Shown: in pieces, positions 42,601 to 50,373 of the stretch
Layout: each line of letters opens with the position of its first letter
How positions within the stretch are numbered: position 1 is the stretch's first letter
Assembly (NCBI GenBank): GCA_013400155.1
Contig: VXBM01000339.1
Span: forward strand, 434,001 to 498,000
Length of the DNA: 64,000 bases
Source of the DNA: Helopsaltes ochotensis
Taxonomy: Eukaryota > Chordata > Aves > Passeriformes > Locustellidae
Reading direction: 5' to 3'
Program-made: the position numbers and the translations under genes
The notes under the pieces: generated by a model
Database searches by the model: none
What the model was told of the DNA's origin: nothing
Seen by the model: the letters and a program-made list of their open reading frames with translations, nothing else

Positions 42601-45600
42601 ACATCTTGCACATGAAAAGGCAAAAGACATACATAAAGCCATAGGTCCCCAAATGGCCTGCTATGTTAACATTAACACCAGAACTTTCCTAGGCAAGTGG
42701 GCTGTTATGCACCAGAAAATCCAATCCTCCCAGGTAATTTGTCCAGACTTTTCAATTCCATGATCTGCCTACAGGTTTAATCTGAAATATGAAATCAAGA
42801 TACCTCAGCTGGGTAACATCTCGCAGCTCAGCAGTCAATCTCTGCACTTCAGGAAAAGGAAAAAACATTCAGCTATATTATTACCAAAGAAGACACAAGG
42901 GAAGAAAATTTTCTTTCCCCTGGAGAGAAACCCTGAAGGCATGGGCTCAGTTAAATTTAACGCCTAAATATGCAACAAACAAAATGGTGCCTTCCAACAA
43001 AGCTTGGGATCACCAAAATGCCCAACACCTAAACCTGCAGTAGGAATTCTGAATTCAAAGGTGACTTCTGCTCTTTCCCTGAAACCATGCAAAAGCTCCA
43101 GCACAATATAGAGGCAAGGCAGTAGAGATTAGGAGATGCTGGAAAAGAAGGGAAAAGGAAAAGAGGTAAAGGAGCATGTCAAAAGGGCTGGGAATTAGTG
43201 ATCTTCTTTGGCCCCCTGTACAGCACATCCCAAGTTTTCCAAGTTGTCACACGCTGAGTTGAGCCCTGTTAGCGTTTGGCTAAGGCATATCTTTCTCCTG
43301 CTGTGCTGTGTTAGAGCAGCTGCAATTTGCCTTTTTATAGCTTGTGGTAACTGATAGCAGTGAAATGAATTTAGAAGTGTGTGGATTGGATCTTCCATAT
43401 CAGTGATTTCAGACTATTTGGTAAACACAGAAGTGACATCCAGTGATGCATGCCTGCTGTTAAAAAAAAAAAAATCCTCCTTTGGTGAATCAACATTTGA
43501 ATTAAATAGTTTTCTATTGAAGAACAGTTTTGGATAGAATAAAATGATTATACACAGTGGTTTTACAGGGTTATTTTAATTTGAAAGCAAAAATTCCCTC
43601 TATAAAAAACTATACACAAATTATACACAAACTATACACAAACTATACACAAATTGGGTGCTGCAGAATGGCAACAATGACACCAGTGAATCCAAACAAA
43701 TTCAGTGACTGCAATAAAAGTCAATGGTGGAACTCAGCAACATGACGTTAGAACAAGGAACTGAGGTCTCACAGGAAAACTCCTTTTTATAGCTGGCAAA
43801 AGCCGGAGAGTTGGTCTTTTGACCCTCCATAAAACAAGAAAATATGTTTGTGTTCAGATATTGAGCATGCTTTCAATTTGATTCAGCTGGATTTATACAA
43901 ATTGCCCTGTGTTCTTACAGGGATTCTGTATTTTTGATACAAAATACCACTTTGCACTGATGTATTTTTTACCTCTATAAAATGAAAAATCCTCCTACAC
44001 TGCACTTCAGAAACAGAGTTACTGCCTTGCTCCAATAGAAAGTTTCTCTGACAGCCTAAATCCTAGCTCAGTATTTCTGGAAGAGCTGTAACTATTTTAC
44101 AAGTAAGACTGATTAATCTTGCAGTATAATTTGCAAGTGACATTTACAAGGGAATAATGTGTAGGGATATCTGGGAGGGATATTGTGTTCAGGCTTTTCC
44201 TGCTTGCCTGCCTACCCTCCTGGAACAAACAGCACTGCTTCATTTTCCTTCCGTATTTTACAAAGTTAAAGTAAACACTGTGATCACACTGTTTACTTTA
44301 ATTTCCTGCAGTGTGCCAGCAAAGCAGCAAATTGGCAGTCAGCAATCAAGAAGCAGCCAGCATTTGAAACAGCAGAGCTGCTTAGGAAAGCATCACTGAT
44401 GCCAACTCATTTTCTCCTTTGTTTTAAAAATAAAATATTGGCTTCTATGAAGTTTTACTTCTACCCTTATCTTTTATAAAGGATCTAAGATTTTGTTTAT
44501 TTCCTTTAATTTTCTCTTGGAAGAAAGCTGGAATTATGAACAACACCTAATTTATATGTCCAACTCTTCTTATATAAAGAAATACATTTACAACTGTGGC
44601 AAATATATTCTATTTATCTGTAAAAAATACGTGGCATTTTTGCTTGAGAGGAAGTTAACTTGTCTATAAATCAGTTGTTCCTGGGTATATCTTTATTTTT
44701 ATGCCAAGAGCTTTAGCCCATGTTACTTCAATTAGGTGTATGATATTGTGGAGCTAAAGCCTCGTGCATTACGAGCAGAATACACATCTGCCCAAGAAAA
44801 GTCCTGAAAAGCAAATAGATGTACTATCAGAGGTCATTCTTTATTATTTAATACTACATAAAGCAAGGAATATAAATACAAAAGAAAAAATAAGGAGACT
44901 GGGATAGTATTTTGTACCTCAGAGGTGTAAAGCTTGACAAGGTGACTCATTTATGGCTTTCTGGAAGATACTGTACAGAAGGAATTTATTGCTATGTAGG
45001 TTATAATTCCAATATATAAAAGAGGCCAGATACCACAATCAGTTATTCTCCTGACTATGTGCATTCCTGCATGTATTCTTGCTGAAGACAATGAGATTAT
45101 GAAGGGGATTAGCTTTTTGTTAGAGTGGCCAAAGTATGCCTTCAGAAAGTCCAAAACATGACCTAATTTAAAGTAGTTGAAATCTTGCGGGAAAGATTGT
45201 AAGAGAATAATTATTTTAAAAGCCATGACTTTGACACCAGGAAATTAAATTCATATCTATGTGTCTTTATCTATACACAGCAAATCCAATAATCTTGAGC
45301 TCTCTGCAGTCACTTAGCCAGCTGGCAAAGGGAGCAAGTCAAAACTAACAAACCCCATTCCTAAGGTATGTTGACATCAGTGATTCATGATTCATCAATA
45401 ATGGTGCTAGGAAACAAATGTAAGAGGACATTATTGCCTTTTGCAGCACAGAAAACTCAAGGGAGAATATCTAAGTGTGTCACAGTGAAAAGACAGGACT
45501 AGCAAAGAAATAAGTTTTACAAGTATTTAAGAGGTGTTAAAAGCAAGGGAAAGTAGAGAAACAAATGTAAACCTTTCACTGTAAGAATGTACCTATGAAT

Positions 45601-48600
45601 AAAAATGAAGAGTTTCTCAGCTATGAAAGCTTAAAACGACTAACCTGAAAACTAACATTTTCTGTTCAACATCCTTGTAAGGAGGAAGAATTTGAATTGC
45701 ATGTTTCAGAGTAAAGTCTAAGAAGAATGACTGCTCTGGTTTAATTGTCTTCCAGGATAAGCACGATGAAGAAGTTATATTATGCAAAATTACTAATGTT
45801 GACAGCAATTATGACTCTCACAACCTGTCTAAATAACTAAAAGAGCAAATATGGAAACACAATGTACTATATAGGCTCTTTCCAAAATGCCTGTATTAGC
45901 ACATAATTGATGATCCCCTTTGAAGGTGACTGCATTATCATTGTAAAAGCCTAAGATTATTAACTGACTAAAAATGGGTAGCTATCTCTAGAACAGCAGA
46001 TACACCTGCTGCTTTTGCCACACAGAACAGCAAGACCTCATACATCATTAAACAACTGAGGCTTTGCTTTACGTTTTCACAGCTTTAAACTATTTATGAT
46101 AGGGTGTGTAGCCTACATTTCTAATCCCTTATAGAACCTACCCAATTAAAATTCTGGTTACTTTTTTATGCTATTAGAGGACTTCTGCACAATATTAGTA
46201 ATGCACCCTGTTACATGCTGCCCTAGAGAAACATTGGCTCTCTTTCAGGGCCAGCAGCCGCACAGCTCTGATATAAGCTTTGCTGCTTTGCTGGAGGGTA
46301 AGTGACTTTGGTGGCTGTTAAGGTACTTTACCAGAGAAAATGTTGGTCTCCAGACATGAGACATGCTTAAAACCATTGCCACTTGACTGCAAAGCACCAA
46401 AAGTACATCTAGTATCTTTTTTGCCTGGACTGACATTGAAAATTTTATTTTAAAGACTGAGTTTTCCAACAATTAATATAATTCTTAATAAATAATTAAT
46501 GTACTAACAAGATTTGTGAATGCATATTTCACTACACTGAATTTTCTTTAAGTGCTCAATAAATGTTTTTATGAAATTTGAATTTAGATTTTGCTAAGGA
46601 AATACAGGTGAAAGAGAAAGTAAGAAAAAGATATTGTATGAGGAAAAAAAAAGAGCATGGAAGGCAAGAGAAATCTGTCCTCAAAAATTTGGATTCGATA
46701 ACAATATAATAGGTGCATATATAATGGATGGCTTAAGAACATCAGTCATGGCAGTGAGAACAACAGGTATCTTTAATGCAAATTTAATTGATGGTTCATA
46801 ATCACAGACTTCTAGACAAGTACAGACAATGTAGTGGATATGAGATGATGCTAGATAAGTACATGCTAGTTTGATTTATTCCAGGCAGTATTGCTAAAAT
46901 TGACTTGTTCTTCTTGTTTCTCTCACTATTCACAAGTATAAGGTCTTGACTCTGCAAACATGATGTGCACTTACTGTTCAAACCAGCTGACTATCATGGT
47001 ACTATAACTGAACTAGTGCAAGAGCAAAACCAGTGTTGTGAAGGCCATTTCTTAGTTTTGACCAGCTTGATAGAGAAATAATGATTAACCTATCATGGCA
47101 AGGTTAGCATTAAATTCAAGCAATATATCTAGAAACTACGTGACACTTTGGTGCAAAGAGAAGACTGACAGAACAGTGTTTGTTAGACTTTAGAAGGGAA
47201 GACAAAGGGCAAACAATAATTCTGCCTACACTACCTAATGGGAGGCCATGAAGACTTATGGAGGAGATGAAGCTTAACTATTATTAGAAGTGTACAGTGG
47301 CAAGTGCACGTGGGAAGGAAAAGTTACAAGCTGCAATTGGAGAAACCTCAACCAAATATCAAAAAAAACCCGTTTTCACAATTATGGTGATCAGACGCTG
47401 AAACAAGGGCCCAGAGAGGTGCGGGTTCCATCCTTGGAGATACTCAAGACTCAGGTGGCCAAAGCCCTAAGCTGCTCAAGCTGAATCTGCTCTGAGTGGG
47501 GAGCTGGACCAGATGACCAATGCAAGTCTCTCCCAAACAAAATTATTCTATGATTTTGTGATTCCCCATTTTTTATTATTAGCCATCTGTATTTCTCTTT
47601 AAACATTCCCACCTTATAAAAGGGTAGACATCTTTCTTAGAAAGAGGAACTTTGCATTCTAAATTTTCTTAAACAAACATACTTCCAAGTACAGCATGGC
47701 AAATGAGTAATAAAAATCCCCAAAAAACCTGTGGGCTGTTTTCCTACACTCATACCAAACCAAAGGGTTATTGCTAATAGTAACTGCTAAATTTCCCAAG
47801 ATGCTTGAAACACAAAACCTGACCTGGAAGATGGTTACTACTCATAACTACTTCTCAAGGTACCGAAACTTACAAGATACATGTGAATTTCTGCCTGTCT
47901 GCAGCTGGACATAGTCATGCCTAACAGTGAAAATAAATTTTACAGCTATTCATAGTGGAAGACAACTTAAATATGAAGGAAGGAAAAATATTTTAGCTTA
48001 ATTTAGACGAAAGACAGAGTCATCCTAAAGTAGGTCCCTTAATAGGATTTCTGGCGTATTTCTCTTGTAAGAAGCTGTAGTAGAAAAATCAACACTGGCA
48101 TGTCTCTGTGGCATACACACCTTTTTGGTTTTCTAGAGCAGCCCAAAGCTGTTACCTGATGGTGAGCAGCTGCTGGGAAGTGTGGCCAAGTGCTGTGTGT
48201 GTGAGGCAAGGGGTGAGGGCTGTACAGTAGCCACCACACCAGCCTTAACTTCAGAATTCCTGAGTCACAGGGGAAATTGCTGACGGTAAATCCGCAAAGA
48301 TTAGTTAGCAGCTCTCATGGAAAAGGAAAGCTGGAAAACAGGTCATATTCAACTGAGATACACGGCAAGCTAAAACAAAACACCAGGCTGAGGTTAATTT
48401 GTACAATTTCTCAGAAAATATTAAAGTTTTTGGCTTTGAAAACATGGTAATGTATGACAGTGTTGTGACATAAAGTTTAATCCTTGAGCTAGTGGGCTCT
48501 TGGGTAAGTTTTTCAAGTGAGCACATAACAAAAAAATGCACAGGTATAATATCTTTACCTTTACAGACTGTTATGCCATTTCCTGTGTATCCTTGGGAGC

Positions 48601-50164
48601 AGTAGCAGCCTGTTGTCCCACCCTTAACTTCACACCTGGCGTCTTTGTGGCATGTCATGTTGCAGCTTGGAGAAGTGCAGCCATAGTCCAGTAAACTGGA
48701 AATCAGAACTGGAGCAAAGGAAAATCACACTTGTTTCATCATCTAAAAACTTTATTCTGAGCTCTAAAACAAGATCTGGGCCAAAGGTTTCCACAAAATG
48801 GGTGTATTCCAGTAAACATCATCACAGACTCAGTTGTACTGTAGGATAGAGTAAAGGCCACCAGCTACAGGGGCATCTTTGGTAAACCAGCAGACAGCAC
48901 AGACAAACAACTCGAATGTGTTCTCAACCAGTATAAAATTGGTAAACAGCACAGAAGTTAGTGATCTGGGGGAAACATTTGGATGGCTTTCAAATCTCTC
49001 CAGGAGTTTCCAGTAAAGCCCAGGCATTCATTTGCACTCTGATTTATGCATAGAACATTATCCAAACTGCCCTACACGCCAACGGAAAAATACCAAAGAG
49101 GGTTCCCCTGATCAGACTTTTTATTCTTATAAGCACCCCCATACTTCTATAGCTAACACATAAGCATGGTCTGGTAGATTAAGATGAAATGTCGCATATT
49201 TACATCATTATGACAGCATGGTTTAAAAGTTATTTATGGTGTGGCAAATTATATAAATTTAATCTCTTGAAATACCGTAGCTACTTCCCTATTGTATAAA
49301 TGCATATGATTTTCAACACAAAGAAAAAAAAGAATCTCTTCTTTTGAGAAAACTGTACTTTTGAGACCACTGTACTATCACACACACCCTGTAATTGGAT
49401 AGATATAAGGCATTTAGATCAGAAAGGAAAGTAAGTTTTTTACTTTGTAGTTTACAAATTGTTAGCAGGGTCTAGTGAAAGTTGCAGAACACAAAGATCC
49501 TTCTGGGTGCTGTCTTCCCATGCAGTTCTGCATTTCCCTATCTAAATGTCATTCTGGATATTTGCTAGCCTAGTGTTACAGTCTCATTGCCTCATGAAAT
49601 CTCACTGAGGTGTTGTTTTCTTGGACAAATTAAAACTTCACAAAAAATTCAAAAGACTAAAAAGAACACAATTTTTAAATAATTATATATAATCCAATTC
49701 AACTTAGATATCAACAAATTTTACATTTGCTCTGTGTTTCTAAGAGGAGAGACTGTCTTCCATGGGGATTAAAACAGAAACCTGTGGGATTCTGTTGTCA
49801 TTTTACTGTTTTCAGCATATGAAATCTAAAAATTTCCCAAGCAGATGGAGAGAGAGAAGGAAAAAATACCCAAAACAAATGCATAGAAACTCACAATGTT
49901 TCTGTTTTTTTTCAGTACAAAAGCCACAGTGAGATAAAGACAGGCATTTTGGGGTTTGGTTGTGGGATGATACTTGCCATGCAATTACCAAATCTAGTGT
50001 CAGCACTGATCAAAGATATGGGGACCTCCAGTCCCGTGTACCCAGCAGCTTTCAACCGTCCCCAATATAATAATTTCTTCTTGTCAGGTCCCACTCCCTT
50101 CTGACCTGCCACACACTCCCCAGAGACAGAGATTTCACCTACCTAGGAATGGAAGCAGTTTCAT
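433..50164 (-). CDS. ADGRL4: ADGRL4 (ELTD1), adhesion G protein-coupled receptor L4, 5' portion (nine coding exons)
   Basis: The joined exons are 50143-50164, 48559-48708, 12937-13089, 6816-6971, 6225-6295, 4348-4521, 4077-4260, 1725-1841 and 433-626. They total 1221 nt and give 407 codons without a stop. Every intron has GT-AG ends and every exon phase agrees with its neighbour. The product begins with a signal peptide (residues 1 to about 16), followed by EGF1 (about 18-56), calcium-type EGF2 (58-107), calcium-type EGF3 (109-159), and the GAIN region (about 161 to beyond 407). The identification rests on near-identity to known ADGRL4 proteins in segments such as SSNPPTLYELEKITFTL (exon 9) and LHTAEQATL (exon 7). 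The family is an orphan adhesion GPCR of endothelial and other vascular cells, linked to angiogenesis. The GPS motif and seven transmembrane helices are not in the window and should lie left of base 1. At least eight N-glycosylation sequons fit an ectodomain. No lesion is seen. Confidence 0.95.
627..1724 (-). other. ADGRL4 intron 8
   Basis: A 1098-bp intron with GT-AG ends. The short open frames at 950-1572 show no family resemblance. Nothing else is seen. Confidence 0.9.
1725..1841 (-). CDS. ADGRL4: ADGRL4 coding exon 8: GAIN-B first strands
   Basis: This 117-nt exon (phase 1-1) encodes residues 304 (shared) to 343 (shared), starting ALKVFAFDSHHMKHIHPHVY and ending KEPHPN. It aligns with human ALKVFFFD..NMKHIHPHM. 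The acceptor is TTTGCAG and the donor is GTAAGA. It is easily overlooked because the open frame is barely longer than the exon. Confidence 0.94.
1842..4076 (-). other. ADGRL4 intron 7
   Basis: A 2235-bp intron with GT-AG ends. It holds a 15-A run at 2686-2700 with no recognisable retrogene next to it, and a short GC-richer patch near 2990-3120. No gene is seen. Confidence 0.9.
4077..4260 (-). CDS. ADGRL4: ADGRL4 coding exon 7: GAIN-A helices
   Basis: This exon has 184 nt (phase 0 to phase 1), residues 243-303 plus one base of 304. It begins VFINTVNNFLQKD and contains SLTKLLHTAEQATLLMSQSF, the best-conserved GAIN-A helix of this receptor (human LTKLMHTVEQATL). It ends NASDI, with a sequon. 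The acceptor is CTTACAG and the donor is GTAAGA. Confidence 0.95.
4261..4347 (-). other. ADGRL4 intron 6, very short
   Basis: The intron is 87 bp, with donor GTGAGT and acceptor CTTACAG. This is near the lower size limit for efficient vertebrate splicing and contrasts with the 35-kb intron 2 of the same gene. Confidence 0.93.
4348..4521 (-). CDS. ADGRL4: ADGRL4 coding exon 6: GAIN-A subdomain
   Basis: This exon has 174 nt (58 codons, phase 0-0), residues 185-242. It begins ISHLKTPLEKLQEINRNTLG and ends ALHNTTIN. It aligns with the helical GAIN-A part of ADGRL4 (human LLQEVYRNSV..DI.TYIE, here KLQEINRNTL..VVSYVE). Sequons at NDS and NTT are present. The donor is GTGAGT. It is separated from exon 7 by only 87 bp. 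Confidence 0.94.
5411..5427. repeat. Perfect 8-bp inverted repeat with one-base centre
   Basis: ATTATATC and GATATAAT flank a single T. It is made only of weak bases apart from one C/G pair and lies in AT-rich intron 5, so chance is a fair explanation. Confidence 0.85.
5688..5722. repeat. Two-copy direct repeat, 15-bp unit
   Basis: TTTCTGGTGAAAAAT occurs at 5688-5702 and again at 5708-5722, identical, with a 20-bp period. It looks like a local slippage duplication in intron 5. Confidence 0.9.
6225..6295 (-). CDS. ADGRL4: ADGRL4 coding exon 5: linker from EGF modules into the GAIN domain
   Basis: This 71-nt exon (phase 1 to phase 0) encodes ENPKANCELFKDCIAEHING and TLAR, residues 161-184. 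The two cysteines and the pattern ANC(x5)CIA..IN.TL align with the start of the GAIN-A subdomain of ADGRL4. An NGT sequon is present. The acceptor is TTTACAG and the donor is GTAAGT. It is too short to appear as an ordinary ORF and was found by joining phases. Confidence 0.92.
6296..6815 (-). other. ADGRL4 intron 4
   Basis: A 520-bp intron between the EGF3 exon and the GAIN linker exon, with GT-AG ends. A 97-codon open frame at 6265-6558 on the plus strand runs antisense into exon 5 and resembles nothing known to me. Confidence 0.9.
6816..6971 (-). CDS. ADGRL4: ADGRL4 coding exon 4: calcium-binding EGF-like module 3
   Basis: This is a 156-nt symmetric exon (phase 1-1), residues 109-160. It opens DVDEC, again the calcium-binding signature, and contains CENVDGGFNC, an Asn-hydroxylation consensus. 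It ends PNDGTSCQ. From memory, the CGDHA..CENV.GGF pattern and the PNDG..CQ ending resemble the EGF next to the GAIN domain in rodent ADGRL4, which the 690-residue human protein lacks. The exon can be skipped or included without changing frame. The acceptor is TTTGCAG, and the donor is GTACAT, a weaker donor than its neighbours. Confidence 0.95.
6972..12936 (-). other. ADGRL4 intron 3
   Basis: A 5965-bp intron between two EGF exons. It holds no recognised mobile element. The plus-strand open frame at 10230-10730 (166 codons) has no recognised domain and is judged a chance frame. The rest is unstructured AT-rich DNA. Confidence 0.88.
12937..13089 (-). CDS. ADGRL4: ADGRL4 coding exon 3: calcium-binding EGF-like module 2
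   Basis: This is a 153-nt symmetric exon (phase 1-1), residues 58-108. It opens DDNEC, which fits the calcium-binding consensus D/N-x-D/N-E at the start of an EGF_CA module. CTNTEGSYYC fits the consensus for beta-hydroxylation of Asn (C-x-N-x4-Y/F-x-C). The module ends NDGTSCV. It resembles the second EGF of human ADGRL4 (DDNEC...TNTEGSYYC). Sequons at NAT and NCT are present. Flanking splice sites are TTGTAG and GTAGGTAAGT (donor GTAAGT). It is separated from exon 2 by the 35.5-kb intron. Confidence 0.95.
   Translation of the reverse strand: MITSVKMLLSLVESMPIAQTQREVITARVCLVSNPATVKKFLFLMMEPRV
17123..17136. promoter_or_regulatory. 14-bp palindrome containing a consensus CArG box (SRF-type)
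   Basis: TGCCATATATGGCA is a perfect palindrome, and its core CCATATATGG at 17125-17134 matches CC(A/T)6GG, the binding consensus of serum response factor. A weaker CArG-like AAATATATGG follows a few bases later. It lies in intron 2, about 0.7 kb from the CpG-rich patch. The match is seen in the sequence; its function is inferred. Confidence 0.4.
17801..18065. promoter_or_regulatory. Isolated CpG-rich island inside intron 2
   Basis: About 25 CpG dinucleotides fall in some 260 bp (for example GCGCG, CCGCG and the GGCGGCCGCGG-type run near 17988-18005), surrounded by CpG-poor AT-rich intron. A CRE-like TGACGTAA sits at its left edge (17817-17824). Such islands in vertebrates usually mark promoters or strong enhancers. 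The overlapping open frames on both strands (17836-18343) follow from few stop codons in GC-rich DNA and show no known domain. It could be an internal promoter, an unannotated non-coding transcript start or an enhancer. Confidence 0.45.
22324..22337. repeat. 14-bp perfect palindrome
   Basis: ATCTAGATCTAGAT equals its own reverse complement. It also reads as a short 6-bp tandem (ATCTAG twice), so slippage is the simplest origin. Confidence 0.9.
23787..23829. repeat. Low-complexity C/T-rich tract
   Basis: Runs of CCCC, CCCCC and a long T run (about 23810-23829), interrupted by a few A. Simple low-complexity DNA in intron 2. Confidence 0.85.
28110..28185 (+). mobile_element. MIR/L2-like ancient retroposon fragment
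   Basis: The series AATCACTTAGCC, TTTCAGTTCCCTACCT, ACAAAAT and TTTACCTTGTCTG follows the shared 3' part of MIR and L2 elements (TCACTTAACC..CAGTTTCC..CATCTGTAAAAT) in the same order. It is short and diverged, so the exact family is uncertain. Confidence 0.5.
31390..31480 (+). mobile_element. MIR/L2-like ancient retroposon fragment
   Basis: GTTTACCCATCTGTAAAGC, then TACCTAACTC-like sequence, then GAAATGAGATAATACA. These follow the order and content of the MIR/L2 3' region (GTTTCCCCATCTGTAAAATG, TACCT, AAATGAGATAATG). It is diverged but colinear over about 90 bp. Confidence 0.55.
33440..33790 (+). mobile_element. Degenerate CR1 LINE fragment, reverse-transcriptase ORF2 region
   Basis: Colinear matches to avian CR1 ORF2 include TTTGATACAGCGGCTC (from the family's 'F-D-x-x' turn), AACTGGCTGCAGGA, a GGTTTCCCCAGGAGCTGGTG stretch (CR1 GGTGTTCCCCAGGG..GTGCTGGGGCC), and TTCATGGATGATACTAAATT, which decodes to FMDDTK, the usual F-A-D-D-T-K catalytic box of CR1. 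Several frameshifts and stops make it a fossil. It is 5' and 3' truncated. Confidence 0.75.
34355..34460 (-). mobile_element. CR1 LINE 3' end, truncated
   Basis: ACAGAATCATAGAATAATC then GAATGGTTTGGATTTGAAGG, AAAGATCTAGTTCTAACCCC and CACTAGACCAGGCTCCTCA form the reverse complement of the avian CR1 3' UTR in the right order. The element reads leftward, so its ATTCTATGATTCT-type tail is at the left end. Confidence 0.88.
41851..41917. repeat. Uninterrupted 67-nt pyrimidine tract
   Basis: All 67 bases are C or T: C runs of six to seven, a (TC)n block around 41886-41902 and a final T run. In the ADGRL4 transcript it is an all-purine tract. Such tracts can form triplex DNA and are prone to length change. 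Confidence 0.92.
43609..43652. repeat. Minisatellite, four copies of an 11-bp unit
   Basis: ACTATACACAA occurs four times in tandem (43609-43619, 43620-43630 with C to T, 43631-43641, 43642-43652). There are no spacers, so this is not a CRISPR-like array. It lies in intron 2. Confidence 0.95.
44263..44304. repeat. Long near-perfect palindrome with two forkhead-type cores
   Basis: TTAAAGTAAACA (44266-44277) and TGTTTACTTTAA (44290-44301) are perfect reverse complements. Between them TGTGATCACA (44279-44288) is itself a perfect palindrome on the same centre, so 36 bp is symmetric except one C/C pair at 44278/44289. Two more outer pairs match after one mismatch. Each arm carries GTAAACA, the forkhead (FOX) recognition core. 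It could act as a paired FOX site or extrude as a hairpin. No terminal repeats of a transposon are seen around it. Confidence 0.9.
47220..47563 (+). mobile_element. CR1 LINE 3' end, 5'-truncated
   Basis: It contains CCATCCTTGGAGATACTCAA (CR1 CCATCCCTGGAGGTGTTCAA), GGGGAGCTGGACCAGATGACC (CR1 GGTTGGACTAGATGATCT), TCTCCCAAACAAAATTATTC and the tail ATTCTATGATTTTGTGATTC. The order and tail identify the 3' end of an avian CR1. The start is fixed only roughly, where similarity fades near 47220. Confidence 0.88.
48559..48708 (-). CDS. ADGRL4: ADGRL4 coding exon 2: end of signal peptide and EGF-like module 1
   Basis: The exon is 150 nt, phase 1 to phase 1. It encodes VLISSLLDYG, which completes the signal peptide, then a cysteine-rich module ending GYTGNGITVCK. 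The cysteine pattern C-x5-C-x8-C-x-C-x11-C matches the C-terminal part of the first EGF of the family. Seven cysteines (residues 18, 23, 27, 33, 42, 44, 56) are present instead of the six of a canonical EGF, so one may be unpaired or may fall close to signal cleavage. The acceptor (CTCCAG) and donor (AAAG then GTAAAG) are clear. An NMT sequon lies at residues 24-26. Confidence 0.93.
48709..50142 (-). other. ADGRL4 intron 1
   Basis: A 1434-bp intron with donor GTAGGT and acceptor CTCCAG. It holds a 17-bp tandem duplication at 49341-49374. No other feature is seen. Confidence 0.9.
49341..49374. repeat. Two-copy tandem duplication, 17-bp unit
   Basis: CTTTTGAGAAAACTGTA is followed directly by CTTTTGAGACCACTGTA. 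The copies differ at two adjacent bases (AA against CC). Confidence 0.92.
50143..50164 (-). CDS. ADGRL4: ADGRL4 coding exon 1: start codon and first residues of the signal peptide
   Basis: The ATG at 50164-50162 opens MKLLPFL, and one further base completes residue 8 in the next exon (phase 1). The donor reads CTAG then GTAGGT. The start is chosen because MKLLPFL joined to exon 2 aligns with the known ADGRL4 N-terminus (human begins MKRLPLL), and joining gives one continuous hydrophobic core. The bases before the ATG (ATCACCA) lack a purine at -3, so the Kozak context is modest. Only 22 coding bases are present, so ORF finders miss this exon. The 5' UTR extends upstream for an unknown length. 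Confidence 0.9.
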
Positions 50165-50230
50165 TGGTGATGCCGCTGCTGTGCAGTGCCCGGTGCAGAG
50201 CCCCCGTGTCAGAGGAAAAATCTCCCTGCT

Positions 50231-50238
50231 TTAAAATA
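50231..50238 (-). promoter_or_regulatory. TATA-like element of the ADGRL4 promoter
   Basis: The minus strand reads TATTTTAA about 67 bases upstream of the ATG. If used, transcription would start roughly 25-30 bases further on and give a 5' UTR of about 40 bases. The match is imperfect and an initiator could not be fixed. Confidence 0.3.
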
Positions 50239-50244
50239 TTTGAC

Positions 50245-50265
50245 CATGTGCAAAATACGCACATG
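50245..50265. promoter_or_regulatory. Inverted pair of E-boxes in the ADGRL4 proximal promoter
   Basis: CATGTGC (50245-50251) and GCACATG (50259-50265) are exact inverted repeats around a 7-bp centre, and each holds a CANNTG E-box. They sit just upstream of the TATA-like element. E-boxes bind bHLH factors such as the TAL1 and HEY families active in endothelium; which factor, if any, binds here is not known. Confidence 0.4.
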
Positions 50266-50365
50266 TGACTCTCAGGAAAGCGATGTCCTGGTACCGGTGC
50301 AGCCCTGACACTGCCCTTTGTCCCAAGCCTCACGCTCCCAAAAGTTCCTGAGGCTCTCAGGCGGG

Positions 50366-50373
50366 ACAGGAAG
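50366..50373 (+). promoter_or_regulatory. ETS-family consensus upstream of ADGRL4
   Basis: ACAGGAAG is a strong ETS match about 200 bp upstream of the ATG. A second GGAA core (CAGGAAA) is at 50273-50279. ETS factors such as ERG and FLI1 drive most endothelial promoters, so the sites fit the known expression. Short motifs recur by chance. Confidence 0.35.

Larger units (their letters stand above)
13090..48558 (-). other. ADGRL4 intron 2, giant first-EGF intron
   Basis: The intron is about 35.5 kb, from donor GTAAAG at 48558 to acceptor TTGTAG at 13090. It holds the CpG-rich patch, CArG palindrome, CR1 and MIR fossils, pyrimidine tract and long palindrome listed separately. Stretches 13.1-17.1, 18.1-28.1, 34.5-41.8 and 44.4-47.2 kb show no gene, and only scattered GC-richer patches near 20.6, 24.85, 36.25 and 39.8 kb. 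No exon-like frame between these two exons could be matched to the receptor. Confidence 0.9.

Noticed and set aside
43609..43652. Regular repeats resembling a CRISPR array
   Set aside because: The 11-bp units are directly adjacent with no spacers, in a vertebrate intron. This is a minisatellite.
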